DNA of 64,000 nucleotides, from assembly GCA_907163345.1 (NCBI GenBank), contig CAJQUN010000130.1, positions 62,001 to 126,000 of the forward strand, read 5' to 3'. Positions within the stretch are counted from its first letter, which is position 1. Every line of letters begins with the position of its first letter. The notes beneath the pieces are model-generated. The model did no database searches, was not told the origin of the DNA, and saw only the letters and a program-made list of their open reading frames with translations. Origin of the DNA: Haberlea rhodopensis (taxonomy: Eukaryota; Streptophyta; Magnoliopsida; Lamiales; Gesneriaceae). Positions 1 to 11,694 of this stretch are shown piece by piece. Made by a program: the position numbers and the translations under genes.

Positions 1-86
1 GGGTTTTCCCCTACATATATGATTACATGCATTAAATGCTTGGGTTAATACACTAATAACGGAATAAGGGCACGGGGGTCCTTACA
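1..86 (+). repeat. Right end of an LTR (element X)
   Basis: The stretch ends in GGGGGTCCTTACA, the same terminus as the family B and G1 LTRs, and is followed directly by gypsy RNase H coding sequence starting AGGAC. It is read as the last 86 bases of a plus-orientation LTR that inserted into E1. The words TAATACACTAAT and GGGTCCTTACA are shared with the end of the B2 LTR (near 45500-45538), so it is B-like. Its left part, and the second copy of the suspected target duplication AGGAC (87-91), lie outside the window. Confidence 0.6.
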
Positions 87-1733
87 AGGACTATGATTGC
101 GAAATTGAGTACCATTCTGGAAAGGCGAACCTGACAGCAGACGCCTTGAGCGGGAAAGTGAGGTGTACTGCTGAGGATATCATGCAATTGTCAGCCATCA
201 TGACCTCCTACTGTTATCTGGGCTATGACTTCGATGTGGATGCATCGCCTATATGTGTATCGACCTTATTAGCTGAGCCAGATATTTTTGAGGGTATCAG
301 GAGAGCTCAGAAATCAAACGAGGAGATACGGATATGGTTATCATTGGAACGTCTTGGACAGTCATCAAAGTTCAGAGTGGCTGAAGACGGTTCCTTGAGG
401 CTTGGTAACCGTTGGGTAGTTCCGAGTACGCCGGAGTTGCGTCAAGGAATCCTACAGTGGGCTCATAGCAGCAGGCTTAGTATCCACCCAGGAGGGAGGA
501 AAATGTTTAAGGATCTATGTGATCAATTTTGGTGGAAACGGATGAAGCGTGATGTCATCGCTTTTGTCAAGAGGTGTTTATTCTATCAGCAGGTTAAGAT
601 AGAGAGGCAGAGACCTGGTGGTGAGCTGAAGAGCTTAGAGATACCGGAATGGAAGTGGGAACACATATCCATGGACTTTGTGACCCACTTCCCGAGGACT
701 GCTTCGGGTTTGGGTTATTGTAGACAGACTGACCAAAGTGGCTCACTTCATTCCCTATAGTATGACCTTCACCAATTTGAGGATGGCTTAATTATATGTT
801 CGGGATGTGGTAAGATTGCACAGGATCCCTATTTCTATAGTGTCTGATTGAGATCCACGGTTCACATCTCATTTTTGGGAGGGTCTTCAGTCAGCTTTGG
901 GAACTGAAGTTAGGTTGAGCACTGCATATCATCCCCAAACGGATGGCCAGACTGAGCATACTATACAGATCGAGGACATGTTGAGGGCATGTTTATTGGA
1001 GTTTGATACTTCATGGCAAGATTCAGTGGCCCTGGTGGAGTTCTCATATAACAAAAGCTACCAGGCAAGCATTCAGATGGCTCCTTTTGAGGCCCTTTAT
1101 GGCAGACGAGGTAGATCACCCTTATGTTGGGACGACTTGGACCGTAAATCGGTCGGAGGACCAGAGTTAGTTCGGGAAATGGAAGAGAAAGTAAAGGTGA
1201 TAGACATAAAATGAAAGCATCCCAGGACAGACAGGCAGCTTATGCTAATAAACGGCAGCAACCGTTAGAATTTTAGTTGGGAGATAAGGTCTTTTTGAAG
1301 ATCTCACCTTTCAGAGGTGTTGTGCGATTTGGAATGCACGGGAAATTGTCTCCGAGATATGTTAACCGACTGGCCTTACCACCTTCTTTGTCTGGTATAC
1401 ATGATGTGTTCCATGTGTCTATGTTACGAAAGTATGAGCCGGATCAGTCACATGTGTTGCAGCCTTCTGAGGTTCAGTTAGAATCCGATGTATCTTATGT
1501 GGAAAGGCCTGTTAGAATTCTGGATCGGGCAGATCGCAGACTTCGGAACAAGGTGATACCTATGACTAAAGTTCAGTGGGATTGCAGGGGTGTCGAGGAG
1601 GCCATGTGGGAGACGGAGCGACATATGGTGCAGCACTATCTGAAACTATTTTCTGGTATGTGGTTTATGTTTTGTTTCGTTTTGGTAAGTGCATGCTGAT
1701 TTCGAGGGCAAAATCTTATAAGTAGGAGAGTAT
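87..1733 (+). pseudogene. Broken Ty3/gypsy pol: RNase H end, integrase, chromodomain-like tail (E1)
   Basis: The 3' third of a gypsy pol gene. The frame opens in the RNase H tail (DYDCEIEYH) and passes the integrase zinc-finger region near 465-595, where the second Cys of the usual CxxC is Tyr (CLFYQQ). The first catalytic Asp lies in SMDFVTH near 674. A short deletion near 708 shifts the frame. A CGA-to-TGA change at 849-851 follows the second catalytic Asp (SD-stop-DPRF in place of SDRDPRF). The catalytic Glu lies in TDGQTE near 950. Further breaks are a stop at 1212-1214, a stop in FQLGDKV near 1274, and a deletion near 1362 removing about 20 residues. The end (KVQWDCRGVEEAMWE, near 1575-1615) resembles a chromodomain. 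It is closest in type to G1 and G2 here. It cannot make a working integrase. Confidence 0.9.
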
Positions 1734-2771
1734 TGTGATATCCCCGAAATGATTATATGCATTGAGCATTAATTATGTTTATGTGGGGATTATGGCATGG
1801 TTTATTTTGGGGTGGGTGTTAATTGTTTTTGGTGAAGCATGTTTAATTGGAGTTTTGATGCATTTTAATTGAATAAATGCTAATAAATATCATGTGAGGA
1901 TATTTTAATATATCATGCTAAACACCGGAACAAAATTAAACATGTATCATACAATACTACTACACTCATTAAACCTCCACCACACAACCCATGCCCCCTT
2001 TTCACCCATACCTCTTGCACTCACTCAACACTCAACCCCCATCACTCATCCTCTATCACTTTCTTTCCCCCATTTTCATCCCACTTCAGAACATCAAGGA
2101 GGAGAGAAAGGCTTGCTTGCATATTGCTTAAAACCTTGCAAAAAGTTGGAGCAAAAAGGGTGAGGAACCATGTTATGTTATGGTTAATGTTTTGGTTGAA
2201 GTTAGATAAATTGTTTAGTGGAAATGGCATGTGTAGTAGCATTTTGTTGAGATTGTTGTTTTGTGTAGTTACATGGTAGTATAATGGAGTATTTTGAGTG
2301 TTGAGTTGTTGAAGTATGATAGTTTGTAGTATGTTTTATGGTAGCATGAGGATGGTGCTCGAAAATGGTGGTTTTTCGCGAATACAGACATCCGCGATCG
2401 ATCGGCGTGTTTTTCCCGATCGATCGCGAGCACCAGAGTGCGAGGCAGAGACTTTCCGCGATCGATAGCGAGTTTGCGCGATCGATCGGTGAAGTCCGCG
2501 ATCGATCGGCTTGTTTTCAGCGATCGATCGCGGAATGGATAATTTTGGGCATTGAGACAGTAGCATCGATCGATCGATCGGGGCCCATTGGCGATCGATC
2601 GCGAGAAGCCAAATTATGTGTTTTAATTATTTTGTGGGATTTTTGGTATCGGACTATTATTGGCTCCTAATATTGGTTTGTATGAATGTGTAGAACCATC
2701 CCAGGCGGCAACACAACAGAGGAAGTAAAGTCCTACCAAATCCTACATTTTGAAAAGGTACGTAGAGAGAC
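1734..2771 (+). repeat. E1 3' LTR, first part
   Basis: The LTR starts TGTGATATCCCC right after a purine-rich tract (AGTAGGAGAG, 1721-1730) that fits a polypurine tract. The same terminus begins the G1 and G2 LTRs. It runs to 2771, where element A is inserted, and resumes at 14757; together the parts are about 1951 bp. It contains a CT-rich leader-like stretch (1975-2095), a cluster of CGATCGATCG palindromes, and the left arm of the GTACGT palindrome at its broken end. Confidence 0.88.
2393..2602. repeat. Cluster of CGATCGATCG palindromes in E1 LTR
   Basis: Eight copies of a 10-12 bp palindrome built on CGATCGATCG lie within 210 bases, at irregular spacing of about 20-50 bp and separated by unrelated sequence. 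One copy has decayed to CGATCGATAG and one is extended. Equivalent clusters sit at the same relative place in the G1 and G2 LTRs. Confidence 0.85.
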
Positions 2772-3871
2772 TGTAAGGCCCCAAGACTTAAACTCGTCAT
2801 TAGTTCATTTATGACGTCGTATGTGTATAAATTTTTCATTTTCTTATCATTCTTTAAAAAGAATCATTACGTGTTTCCCATGACATAACCAATGTTCAAC
2901 ATTATATGTTCATCTTGACCAACAAACAGACTCAGGGGTCTCACCCAATACCATCCCCATTACACCACTTTTACATTGTGGGTTTTTATAAAAATTTGGG
3001 CAGAGTCTCCCCATTAACTGAGCTATCCGGAAATAAAAACACATCATATAACATGACTCCCGACCAGGGACAACACGATACTAAACAGAATACAGAAACA
3101 CAAGTAAATTCCCAGCCAGGGAAGACACCACACTAATAAGACAACAAAAGTGGGTTTCAACACCCTTATACAGTCCATATACAGATACGAGTTCTCACAG
3201 AAGAGCAATGAATAACGGATACACATCCGAATGCATAATTAGTATAAATACCAACCGCTCGACCTCGATATCGGCTCAATCTCATACTATGCTTCTGGAA
3301 GCATTATCCAACAAGGTTCGAGCCTAGCACTCCAAAGCTGCATCGCACTTGTTGTACCTGTTTCAACAGAAACAGCCCCCACACAGGGTGAGCACACTCC
3401 AACTCAATATTCAATCACAAATCAACATACAAAATCATAATGCAACAATTTAGATTATTCAAAACTCATAAAATATACTCCCTGTACAATTCCGAATCTG
3501 TATTGCTTCCACACACTGTTCCTGTTTCAAACTCACGCACTTTCATAATGTCAAGTTCAGTATTATCATTGAAAATATGATACTCAACAACACTATGAAT
3601 TCAATACAACAACAATGTATCATTTATGCTCAACATAAATCAATCAACATCAATGTGAACCTGGTTATCCCACTATTTCATTCTCGACACTTCCTCATAA
3701 TGCTCATGCCCAAGGCATCAATACTCAACTAGTATAATCGGATCACGTAACACTACGTGTCCCCCATAACTCGTATATGAAACTCAATTGTTAAAGTCAA
3801 ACACTTACCTGAAACATCATATTCAAATTTGCATGTATACATGAATGTATAGATACTAGATATACCTGCTC

Positions 3872-3887
3872 GTACGTCACCACGTAC
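3872..3887. promoter_or_regulatory. GTACGT-N4-ACGTAC palindrome in A LTR
   Basis: A perfect inverted repeat of two 6-bp arms around a 4-base loop. In element sense it reads AAG followed by GTACGT, which also fits a plant 5' splice site. The right LTR has the same motif at 12794-12809. Related copies occur in every gypsy-type family in the window. The role is unknown. Confidence 0.6.
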
Positions 3888-4979
3888 CTTATAGTAGACA
3901 ACATGAACAAGCTATCATCAACGTCCGAAGTCTCCTGTAGAGTCTATATCGAATATCAATTCAATATTAGCTCATAATCCGAGCAATGAACATCCATCAA
4001 ATAGTTCTTACTTTTATTTCCATATCACAAATCAATAACTCAATATTATGAATCAAATCATAATCAATACTTTGGATGCACACATCCTCACATTAATCAT
4101 GATATTTCATTGGTAATGCAAAATCCCCATCATCTCCCACCATTTGCTACATCACACACATGATGCGGGATACACACACCCATACGTGCAAGATCACGCC
4201 CAACTCACATAGCAGTTCACTAGACACACCAGTTCAATAGAGGGAAAGGAAGCGCAAAGGTGTATGCATAATAATATCCAACTAGTGTCTAACTAAAACA
4301 ATCCAATTAAGCCAATTAACATGTTCCACAATTATTCAAACCCACACCGAGGTGATTCAAACCAAGACATGAAAGAAGGGATCCATGTAGATACAAGATT
4401 CTACCCTTTTTAAATCTAATCCCCTTAATCCCAACATAAAGTCATTTATTGATTAAATTCAACTTTAACAATTTAAAGATGCATTGGATTCCAAAATTTT
4501 TGATTTAGAACTCACTACTAAGAGTAGTAATTCAATAAAGTAACATAAATCAACAATACATGCCATGATACACATTCAAGCATATACATCACCATAAATT
4601 CTATTTCATGTTAACACATACCATACATACCTCTAAAGGTAATATAATCCACACCATAGCCCAACACCCACCAAAATATTATAATGGCTACAAACCATAG
4701 AAGTCAATTCTTTTCACCACCTATTAGCAACTAACAAGGTTTAGACCCTCACTTGAATCACATTTTAAGCATATTAACAAACACCTTCCATGCATGATTT
4801 TAGTCATCTTTTAACCAACAATAATACTAGTCAAGACATATTTCACAATTTATTTTCAACAATTAACCATTCAATAAAGTGAGCCCCCATCAACTTCCAA
4901 CAATCAAAAGATTCCTCATGCTATCCCATTCCCAAATACAACACTTCAATACATGAAGGCATACATACATACACACCAT

Positions 4980-5062
4980 CTTCACCCACAAACACATGCT
5001 GGACACACACACATACGCAGAAACACACACATGCACACACACTGCTGCACACACATGAACAC
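4980..5062. repeat. AC-rich simple repeat in A LTR
   Basis: A stretch dominated by CACACA tracts, repeated in the other LTR at about 13905-13990. It produces short Cys/Val-rich frames on the minus strand that are artefacts of the repeat. Confidence 0.75.
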
Positions 5063-5829
5063 ACACTAACAACCCTATCAAAGATGCTAACAAAAATCGA
5101 ACCAAAGCTCATCAAAAATTCGAGGCATTTCAGGTGAATAACGACTGAGGGACGAGGAAGATTACCCACAAAAAAATTGGAAGAAAATCGTCCCCAAAAC
5201 GGACGAATTCATCCGCGCGCTTCCTTGCAAGATCCGGACGCAATCCGCGACGAAACTTCATGTTCTTGGTATGGAAAGAAGCGCCTGGAAGAGATGAAGG
5301 CAGTGGTGGTTCGGACGCGCCGGAAGGAGCTCGGACGGCGGCGGGCGCGGCGGTTTAGCGGCGAGGGGTCGAGCAGCAGCGAAGGAAAGAAGGGATCGGG
5401 TGTTTTGAGAGTGTTTTTACACTTTTTTATGTGTGTCCGAAAATGCCCAACATAACATATTTATTTTTGTATCCTTGCCCGGTTTTGTACATCGAAGTGT
5501 CACCGGTGCACTGATAAATTAAATTTACAACTACCAATCGGGATTTATACACACTCCAAAAACCCAAAACTTGAATTCTTCATTTTAATTAACTTATCTC
5601 TAAAATATTATCGGAGTATATTTTACAATCTCAAAATATTTTAGGATCCGATTAACTTGTCAGTTGACCTTCACTTGGTCAATTCCACTTCTAATTAATT
5701 CTAAAATTAATTATCAATAAAATCCAAATCATATTTAGTCCAACAAATGATTAATTCTAAAATTAATTATCACTAAAACCCAAATCATATTTAGTCCAAC
5801 AAATGATTAATAATAATATGGACATCACA

Positions 5830-7338
5830 ATTCTCCCCAACATATAAAATTTCGTCCTCGAAATTTCAACGCATGCTTACCATAAAAACCAACTGTAAAA
5901 TTTACGTACCGTATATAGCTCAAGATAGTGACTTTACCATCCGTAGGATGACAGTCATCGGAATCATCGTGGCTCACACAAGTGCCCCATTGCACCAACG
6001 ATCGCAAGAAGTGTTTAACCGTCAAGCTTCTTTGTCATATCTCACTACCTGTGTACTTTCATCGACACAATTCCATTGCACAATCTTATTTCCCGTCATA
6101 TACTTTTATCACAGTACCCATCATATAATCTCGTTAAATCACGCAATCTATACTTTCATGTATGTTCAAGAATATATGACAATACATCAACATTTATCTT
6201 AATTAACTTCATACCTGTGTCGTTGCAAATGTATGCAACTTATCCCCACATCATCACCATCATCCGTATGAAGTAACGGTACTCTTGAGCCTTTACGCAT
6301 CAATCTTTCATATATCTTCTCCTGGCTATTATCTGGTGCAAGGTAATGACTGGAAAACCCATTATTCATTCTCACATACGTATATACACATTATACACAC
6401 CAACAGCCACAGACCATCAGCATCAAATCATGATAAATGGCTTAACACCAATATTTTCATGTCACGATTATACTCATCTAACACAAGGCATCAACATCAA
6501 TATGAATAGTTCGTGACATACCTTTGTAGATGGACTCATCTACAATACACAATGGCATCATAATATCATGTTAATCACAGTACTCACATACTCTTAAGTA
6601 TCAACATTTCCACATTACTTCACCCAATTACTGTCTGTCATAGGACAAGTACAAAATAATCTCGTTAGTATTTCTCAAATACTCATAAGATAACACGTAC
6701 CTTGTCATTTACGCATTTTGATATTCATAATGTTTCTGTCATCAAACATTAATTCCCTGCATCAAAATTTTCACGCAGTTCTATACACAACATGTTACAG
6801 CAAACTGTCTCATAGGGTGATTGAAATTTAACATAAGAATTAATTGCATGCCTCAATGACGCCATTTATATCAATCTTTAACTCATCCTCGAAACATAAT
6901 AATTCATTAATCATGAATATTCACAATGAACACATGTCCACACACGACATTCATAGTAATCACACGTCATCCCGTGACATGCTCATGTCATCCCGTGACA
7001 CACTCGTTAAACTCATGTCTATCTGATTGTATTCCGTTCAACATAATAGGTGATTAATCAATTATTAATCCTACCACATACAAAGCTAGCATGCTTTCAC
7101 AACAATAATTATCGTCACAAAATGATTAACATCTATTTTCAATATCTCATCACTATACACCGTAGATATGAGAGTGTTATCACAGAGGTTACACCCCTTC
7201 TTACCTTATCACCGCAACAAAATATGAATGACACATCTAGGTTCTACTTCCATTCCATTATCAACTTTTCTACATGTAAGTGATTTCAAAATCAATATGA
7301 ATCAACAAAAAACTCGAATCAACATATATCAATATGTT
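5830..7338 (-). other. Element A internal region, 3' side, no gene
   Basis: AT-rich non-coding interior of element A. Next to the LTR, the complement reads TTTCGAGGACGAAATTT and then a purine tract. That signature also lies just before the 3' LTR of B1 and the gypsy elements, where it overlaps the end of pol, so A probably descends from a gypsy element that lost its genes. No frame shows a known motif. Short repeats such as CATCCCGTGACA occur near 6968-7002. Confidence 0.65.
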
Positions 7339-9887
7339 TGTAAGGACCCCATATACTTAACCCTTGATTAGTGTATTAATCATTATGTGTGGCACATGCT
7401 TTCCATAAAATCATTCGGGAAACTCAGATGATACTTTACCATTGAATGGCAATTACAAAGTTTTCTTTAACATACAATGTTATAAGTTCATCATCCTAAC
7501 AACAAGGGACTCATAGAGTTCGCCCATTACACCCCTTTTTACATTGTGGACTTTTATAAAAATTTGGGCAGAGTCTCCCCATAAATAGAGCTATCCCGAA
7601 ATAAAAGTACAACACATAACATGATTCCCGGCCAGGGAAAACATAATACTCATCAGAATACAGCAATATCAAGTAAATTCCCTGCCAGGGAAGACACCAC
7701 ACATATGGCAACAAAAGTGGGTTTCAACACCCACAATACACCAATGACTCTCATAACCTTTAGCAATTCTACCTCTAATTGCATGCAACATAGAATGAAA
7801 GAGAGAAAGGCTCATGCCTTTATATACAACCCATATACAAGTATAATCGTGCTCACATACGAGCATCATGAATATGTATATAATCCTCAGGGGTATATGA
7901 GTACTCTATACGATACCGTGCTCCATCAAGCCCTGGTACCACGATCCTGGGAGTACATCCAATCAACAGCTCGAGCTCATCTCCAAAGCCATCGATGTAC
8001 CTGTTCACCTGCCCCAACAGAGACAGCCCCCAACGGGGTGAGCATACCAATTCCACAATTTCATAATCATAATGACATAATACATAATTTACGAAAATGT
8101 AAATATTGTGGAACATATGTGACACTTCCTGGATGGTATCATCCTCATCCTAGCGTACTCCTGTAATAACCCTGTTCTCAAAACAGATAAATCATCAAAT
8201 CCTGAATATGCAGTTAATCATCATATTGGTTAACCCTAACCAGTTTTGAATTAACAACATTTCATAACATCTTTCTTTATCTAGCAATTATCGTAATTCT
8301 AGATATCATAATGAGATTTCCTTAACTTCCGATACTAGTTAATCACTTCTCTGATTAACTACGTCTCTGTTCCTATTCATTACCAATAGGGAATAAAATA
8401 CAGATATCCTAGATATCTAATCAATACCACATTTTCATTTCTTACTTCAAAGTAGCGTCATACTACTGGTGTTCGCTCCGTAGCGACCACACCCATCATT
8501 TGCTCGCTTCATAGTGGCACCAAGCATTTCATCATGTGAATCAAAATAACGTAACCAAGTCCCGGTGCCATCATAGTAAGACATTTCATGTATTTAATTC
8601 CTGCATCATACTTGTAAAACATCATTTAAGCTATGCTCGTACGCTAAACGTACCTTAAATCCTCGAAGTCCGAGCCAAACCTTGCTCGAGTTCCATGTCC
8701 CGAGGAATGATGTGCTAACACGATAAATAATTCACAATTATTTACGAAAATGCAACCCATGCTCAAGCACACCCATATCCCTCAAAATATTGTCAACACA
8801 CGACAATTAACCTTTAAAAAGACCCGGGGCAGGGTACATGCAGGGAGGGAACAAATGAGACAATATCGAAAATTGTTCAAGAACACCCTACAAATTTTCG
8901 AACCCTTATCTCACAAATCGAACCCAATTAAACACCATAAATCATCTAAAAATGTGAATTAAACCATCAATAGCAAGAATCATCATCCTTGCCAAAAACC
9001 CCCAAATTTTCGAACTCAAGCCCTTAAATTCGAACCCAATAAGCATCAATAATACATCTAAAACATGTAATAATCAATTACTAACAAGAATCATCACTCC
9101 TTGTCAAAAGCCCCAATTTTTCGAACCCTAACTCATGAAAATCGAGCTGAAATTCGAACTAAATGCAACAATTATTTCGAACCACAAAAGTCTGAAATCA
9201 TCGACTCAAAATCAGCTTAAAAACGCCCCAAAAACACTAGAATAATCGTGCCAAAATCATACCAAAATCGAGCCCCAAAAATCGGATGAACTCCAGTTTT
9301 CGAACCCTACGCTTTTCTGGCAAATCCGAACGCGATTCTCGACGAAACTTCGAATTGTTGGTATGGATAGGAGCGCCTGGAAGAGACGATTCCAGCGGCG
9401 GGTGGCACGCGCCGAACGGCGGCCGGACGGCGGCGGGCGAACGACTTTTACGCGCGGGGGTCAAAGGGGATCGAGAAGTGCGCGGGCGGGAAGAGAGAGA
9501 GGAGGTGGGGAAAAATGGTTCCGATAATTAAAATCTCGGGTTCAACTGGTATTTATAGCAAAAATACCCCGAAATACTAATATCCCCACAAATACATCAT
9601 GATTCATTAAAAATCATCTGTTTTCAAAAACTCTCTCTCTAACTCAAAAACCCCCTACCGGTGACCACACCAAGCACCCGAGATTCCGAGTCACACTAAA
9701 AACCCAACTCACAGGTTTTCACCGAAATGAGAATACGATCTCAACCTCGGGATCCAACGATCCCAACTACTCAAATAAACGAGCCCAGAAGGCCCAACAT
9801 CGCGATTAAACTTCAAATCGCCACGTAAAACAACTTTAGAGATTTTTAACACTACGGGATTAACATCTATGATCCCTGGTCATCACA
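7339..9887 (-). repeat. Solo LTR of family B inside element A
   Basis: A 2549-bp LTR, in element sense TGTGATGACC to GGGTCCTTACA, flanked by the TSD ATGTT (7334-7338 and 9888-9892). No internal sequence or second LTR adjoins it, so it is a solo LTR left by unequal recombination between two LTRs. It resembles the B2 LTR (43061-45538) more than the B1 pair: both share a block around 8455-8560 that B1 lacks or has changed. It keeps a TATA-box complement (TATTTATA, 9550-9557), a GC-rich block (9290-9500) and a variant of the GTACGT palindrome (8639-8653). Confidence 0.9.
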
Positions 9888-10359
9888 ATGTTCAACCAAC
9901 TGAAACGGTTTACCTCGATACTTTGTCCTCCTGGATCGATCCAATATCCTCTTGGGCCTAAATCACGTATACCCAATAAGCAATAACATAACTGTACATA
10001 GCACAACTTCTATTGCCATCTGCAATCAAAGCATCATCAATACTCATTGCTAACACAATTGCGGTATAACAGCATTCATCGCTAATCACAATATCGGTAC
10101 TAAAAATATTCATTGCTAACACAATAGCAATGCATCAATCTTCATCGCCCTACGGCGGTACATAATACTCATCGCCAACGCTGGCATACATAATATCCAT
10201 AATCACAATGAATATACATTCTTCAAACAATAAGATGTAATAAAACTTACTGTACACAGTTGATCCACACTTGATCCTTTAAATTGTCCCTGCTCTCAAC
10301 ATAAATATTCCACAAAATATGATTTCATATCAATACACAAATTGATATACTCACCATCA

Positions 10360-10745
10360 ACAGAATAGCGTAATGAGACGTCGCAATATATATAATCGGC
10401 GGCAAGAACCATCGCCATGGAATCAGCGGAATGCACCATCGATAAACACATATCTGGCGGCATGAGCCATCGCCATTGACATAGCGGAAAGAGGCATCGC
10501 TATACATGTACCCTGCGGCATAAACCATCGCCATTCAATATAGCGGAATGAGACATCGCTATCAATGTACCTGGCGGCATGAACCGATCGCCAACCAATA
10601 TAGCGGAATGAGATATCGCTATCAATACACGTGGCGGCATGAACCATCGCCAACCAATATAGCGGAATGAGACATCGCTATCAATACACGTGGCGGCATG
10701 AACCATCGCCAACCAATATAGCGGAATGAGACATCGCTATCAATA
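10360..10745. repeat. Tandem array of about 59-bp units made of paired hairpins
   Basis: Six to seven imperfect units of about 59 bp. Each unit holds two small inverted repeats, TAGCG-N11-CGCTA and TGGCG-N11-CGCCA. The two stems differ at one base pair (A-T versus G-C) yet each is complementary. The last three units are nearly identical. Short minus-strand frames over the array are translations of the repeat. Confidence 0.85.
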
Positions 10746-10757
10746 TCGATAATGTGG

Positions 10758-11272
10758 TTGTTCCGGTCTTGTTATAGCAGCGGAATTTTAGGACCCCTCG
10801 CTTCGACATATAGCGGCATCATATGATATCCCTCGCTTCGACAATGACAGCGGCATGTTACCTCGCTTAGACATGACAGCGGCAAATATCATACTACCAT
10901 CGCTTAATATGACAGCGGCAAGTACCTCCCTCGCTCGAATATAAAAACTACCGGAACTTCCACTAGCTCCATGTACCTGCATCCAGGTTATTACAACAGT
11001 TCACAATATAATGATCGATATCACGTTCCAGTTATAACCACAATATTCCACATTAATAACTAGAATTGTGACTGTTCCGGTCCCAATACAACAGCGGAAT
11101 TTTAGGACCCCTCGCTTCAACATATAGCGGCATCATATGATATCCCTCGCTTCGACAATGACAGCGGCATGTTACCTCGCTTAGACATGACAACGGCAAA
11201 TATCATACTACCATCGCTTCATATGACAGCGGCAAGTACCTCCCTCGCTCGGATATAAAGGCTACCGGAACA
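10758..11272. repeat. Direct duplication of a 200-bp hairpin-rich block
   Basis: The blocks 10758-10957 and 11072-11272 are near-identical direct repeats separated by about 114 bp. Each starts GTTCCGGTC, holds four or five CTCGCTT...AGCGGC units, and ends CTACCGGAAC. The block lies in the leader of element A between the 59-bp array and the primer binding site. Confidence 0.8.
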
Positions 11273-11678
11273 TTCATCAATTCTACCACAATAATCAAAC
11301 ACAACAGTTGATTCCATTATCACAATATATCATTATCATTTCACATATATCATCACATGTAAGGATCCACTATCCACGATATACATAATCAAGGTGTAAC
11401 ACGTTTTACCGTCCGAAGCCCGTACGTCTCACCTTTCCTGATTTTCCTACAAAATCAGATCCCTTAACACATGATACATGAAGTGCTAGACATCACCATT
11501 AATGCCATCCCATCGCATTCTACACGATTCCTGCAATTACAATGATTAGCAACACCACTTTTCATATCGTAAAAGCATATAAACAACTAGTTGTATCATA
11601 CAACATTAATGCCATCATGCATAAATATGTGCTATCAATAACTTCCTAGGCCCTTAACAGCCCCAAAGAGCAACCACT

Positions 11679-11690
11679 GCTCTGATACCA
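11679..11690 (-). other. Primer binding site of element A
   Basis: The complement reads TGGTATCAGAGC, the standard plant site matching the 3' end of initiator Met tRNA. It lies 4 bases from the 5' LTR, which fixes the element on the minus strand. Confidence 0.9.
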
Positions 11691-11694
11691 CTAA

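Larger units (their letters stand above)
2772..5829 (-). repeat. Element A 3' LTR
   Basis: In element sense it starts TGTGATGTCC (right edge) and ends GGGGCCTTACA (left edge). It includes a GC-rich block near 5200-5400 resembling a 5' UTR, an AC-rich tract near 4985-5060, the GTACGT-CACC-ACGTAC palindrome at 3872-3887, and a conserved pyrimidine-TGTT...CAG boundary near 3357-3380. Short reading frames here, such as the Cys/Val-rich ones over the AC tract, have no coding support. Confidence 0.9.
9888..11678 (-). other. Element A internal region, 5' leader side, no gene
   Basis: Non-coding leader side of element A. From about 10000 to 11280 it is filled with short repeats rich in AGCGG and TCGCT words. 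From 11431 to 11694 it closely matches the primer-side leader of B1 (32436-32705) and B2. No protein motif is seen in any frame. Confidence 0.65.

Noticed and set aside
4890..5169. Cys/Val-rich minus-strand frames (also 13812-14091)
   Set aside because: They translate an AC-rich simple repeat inside the A LTR.
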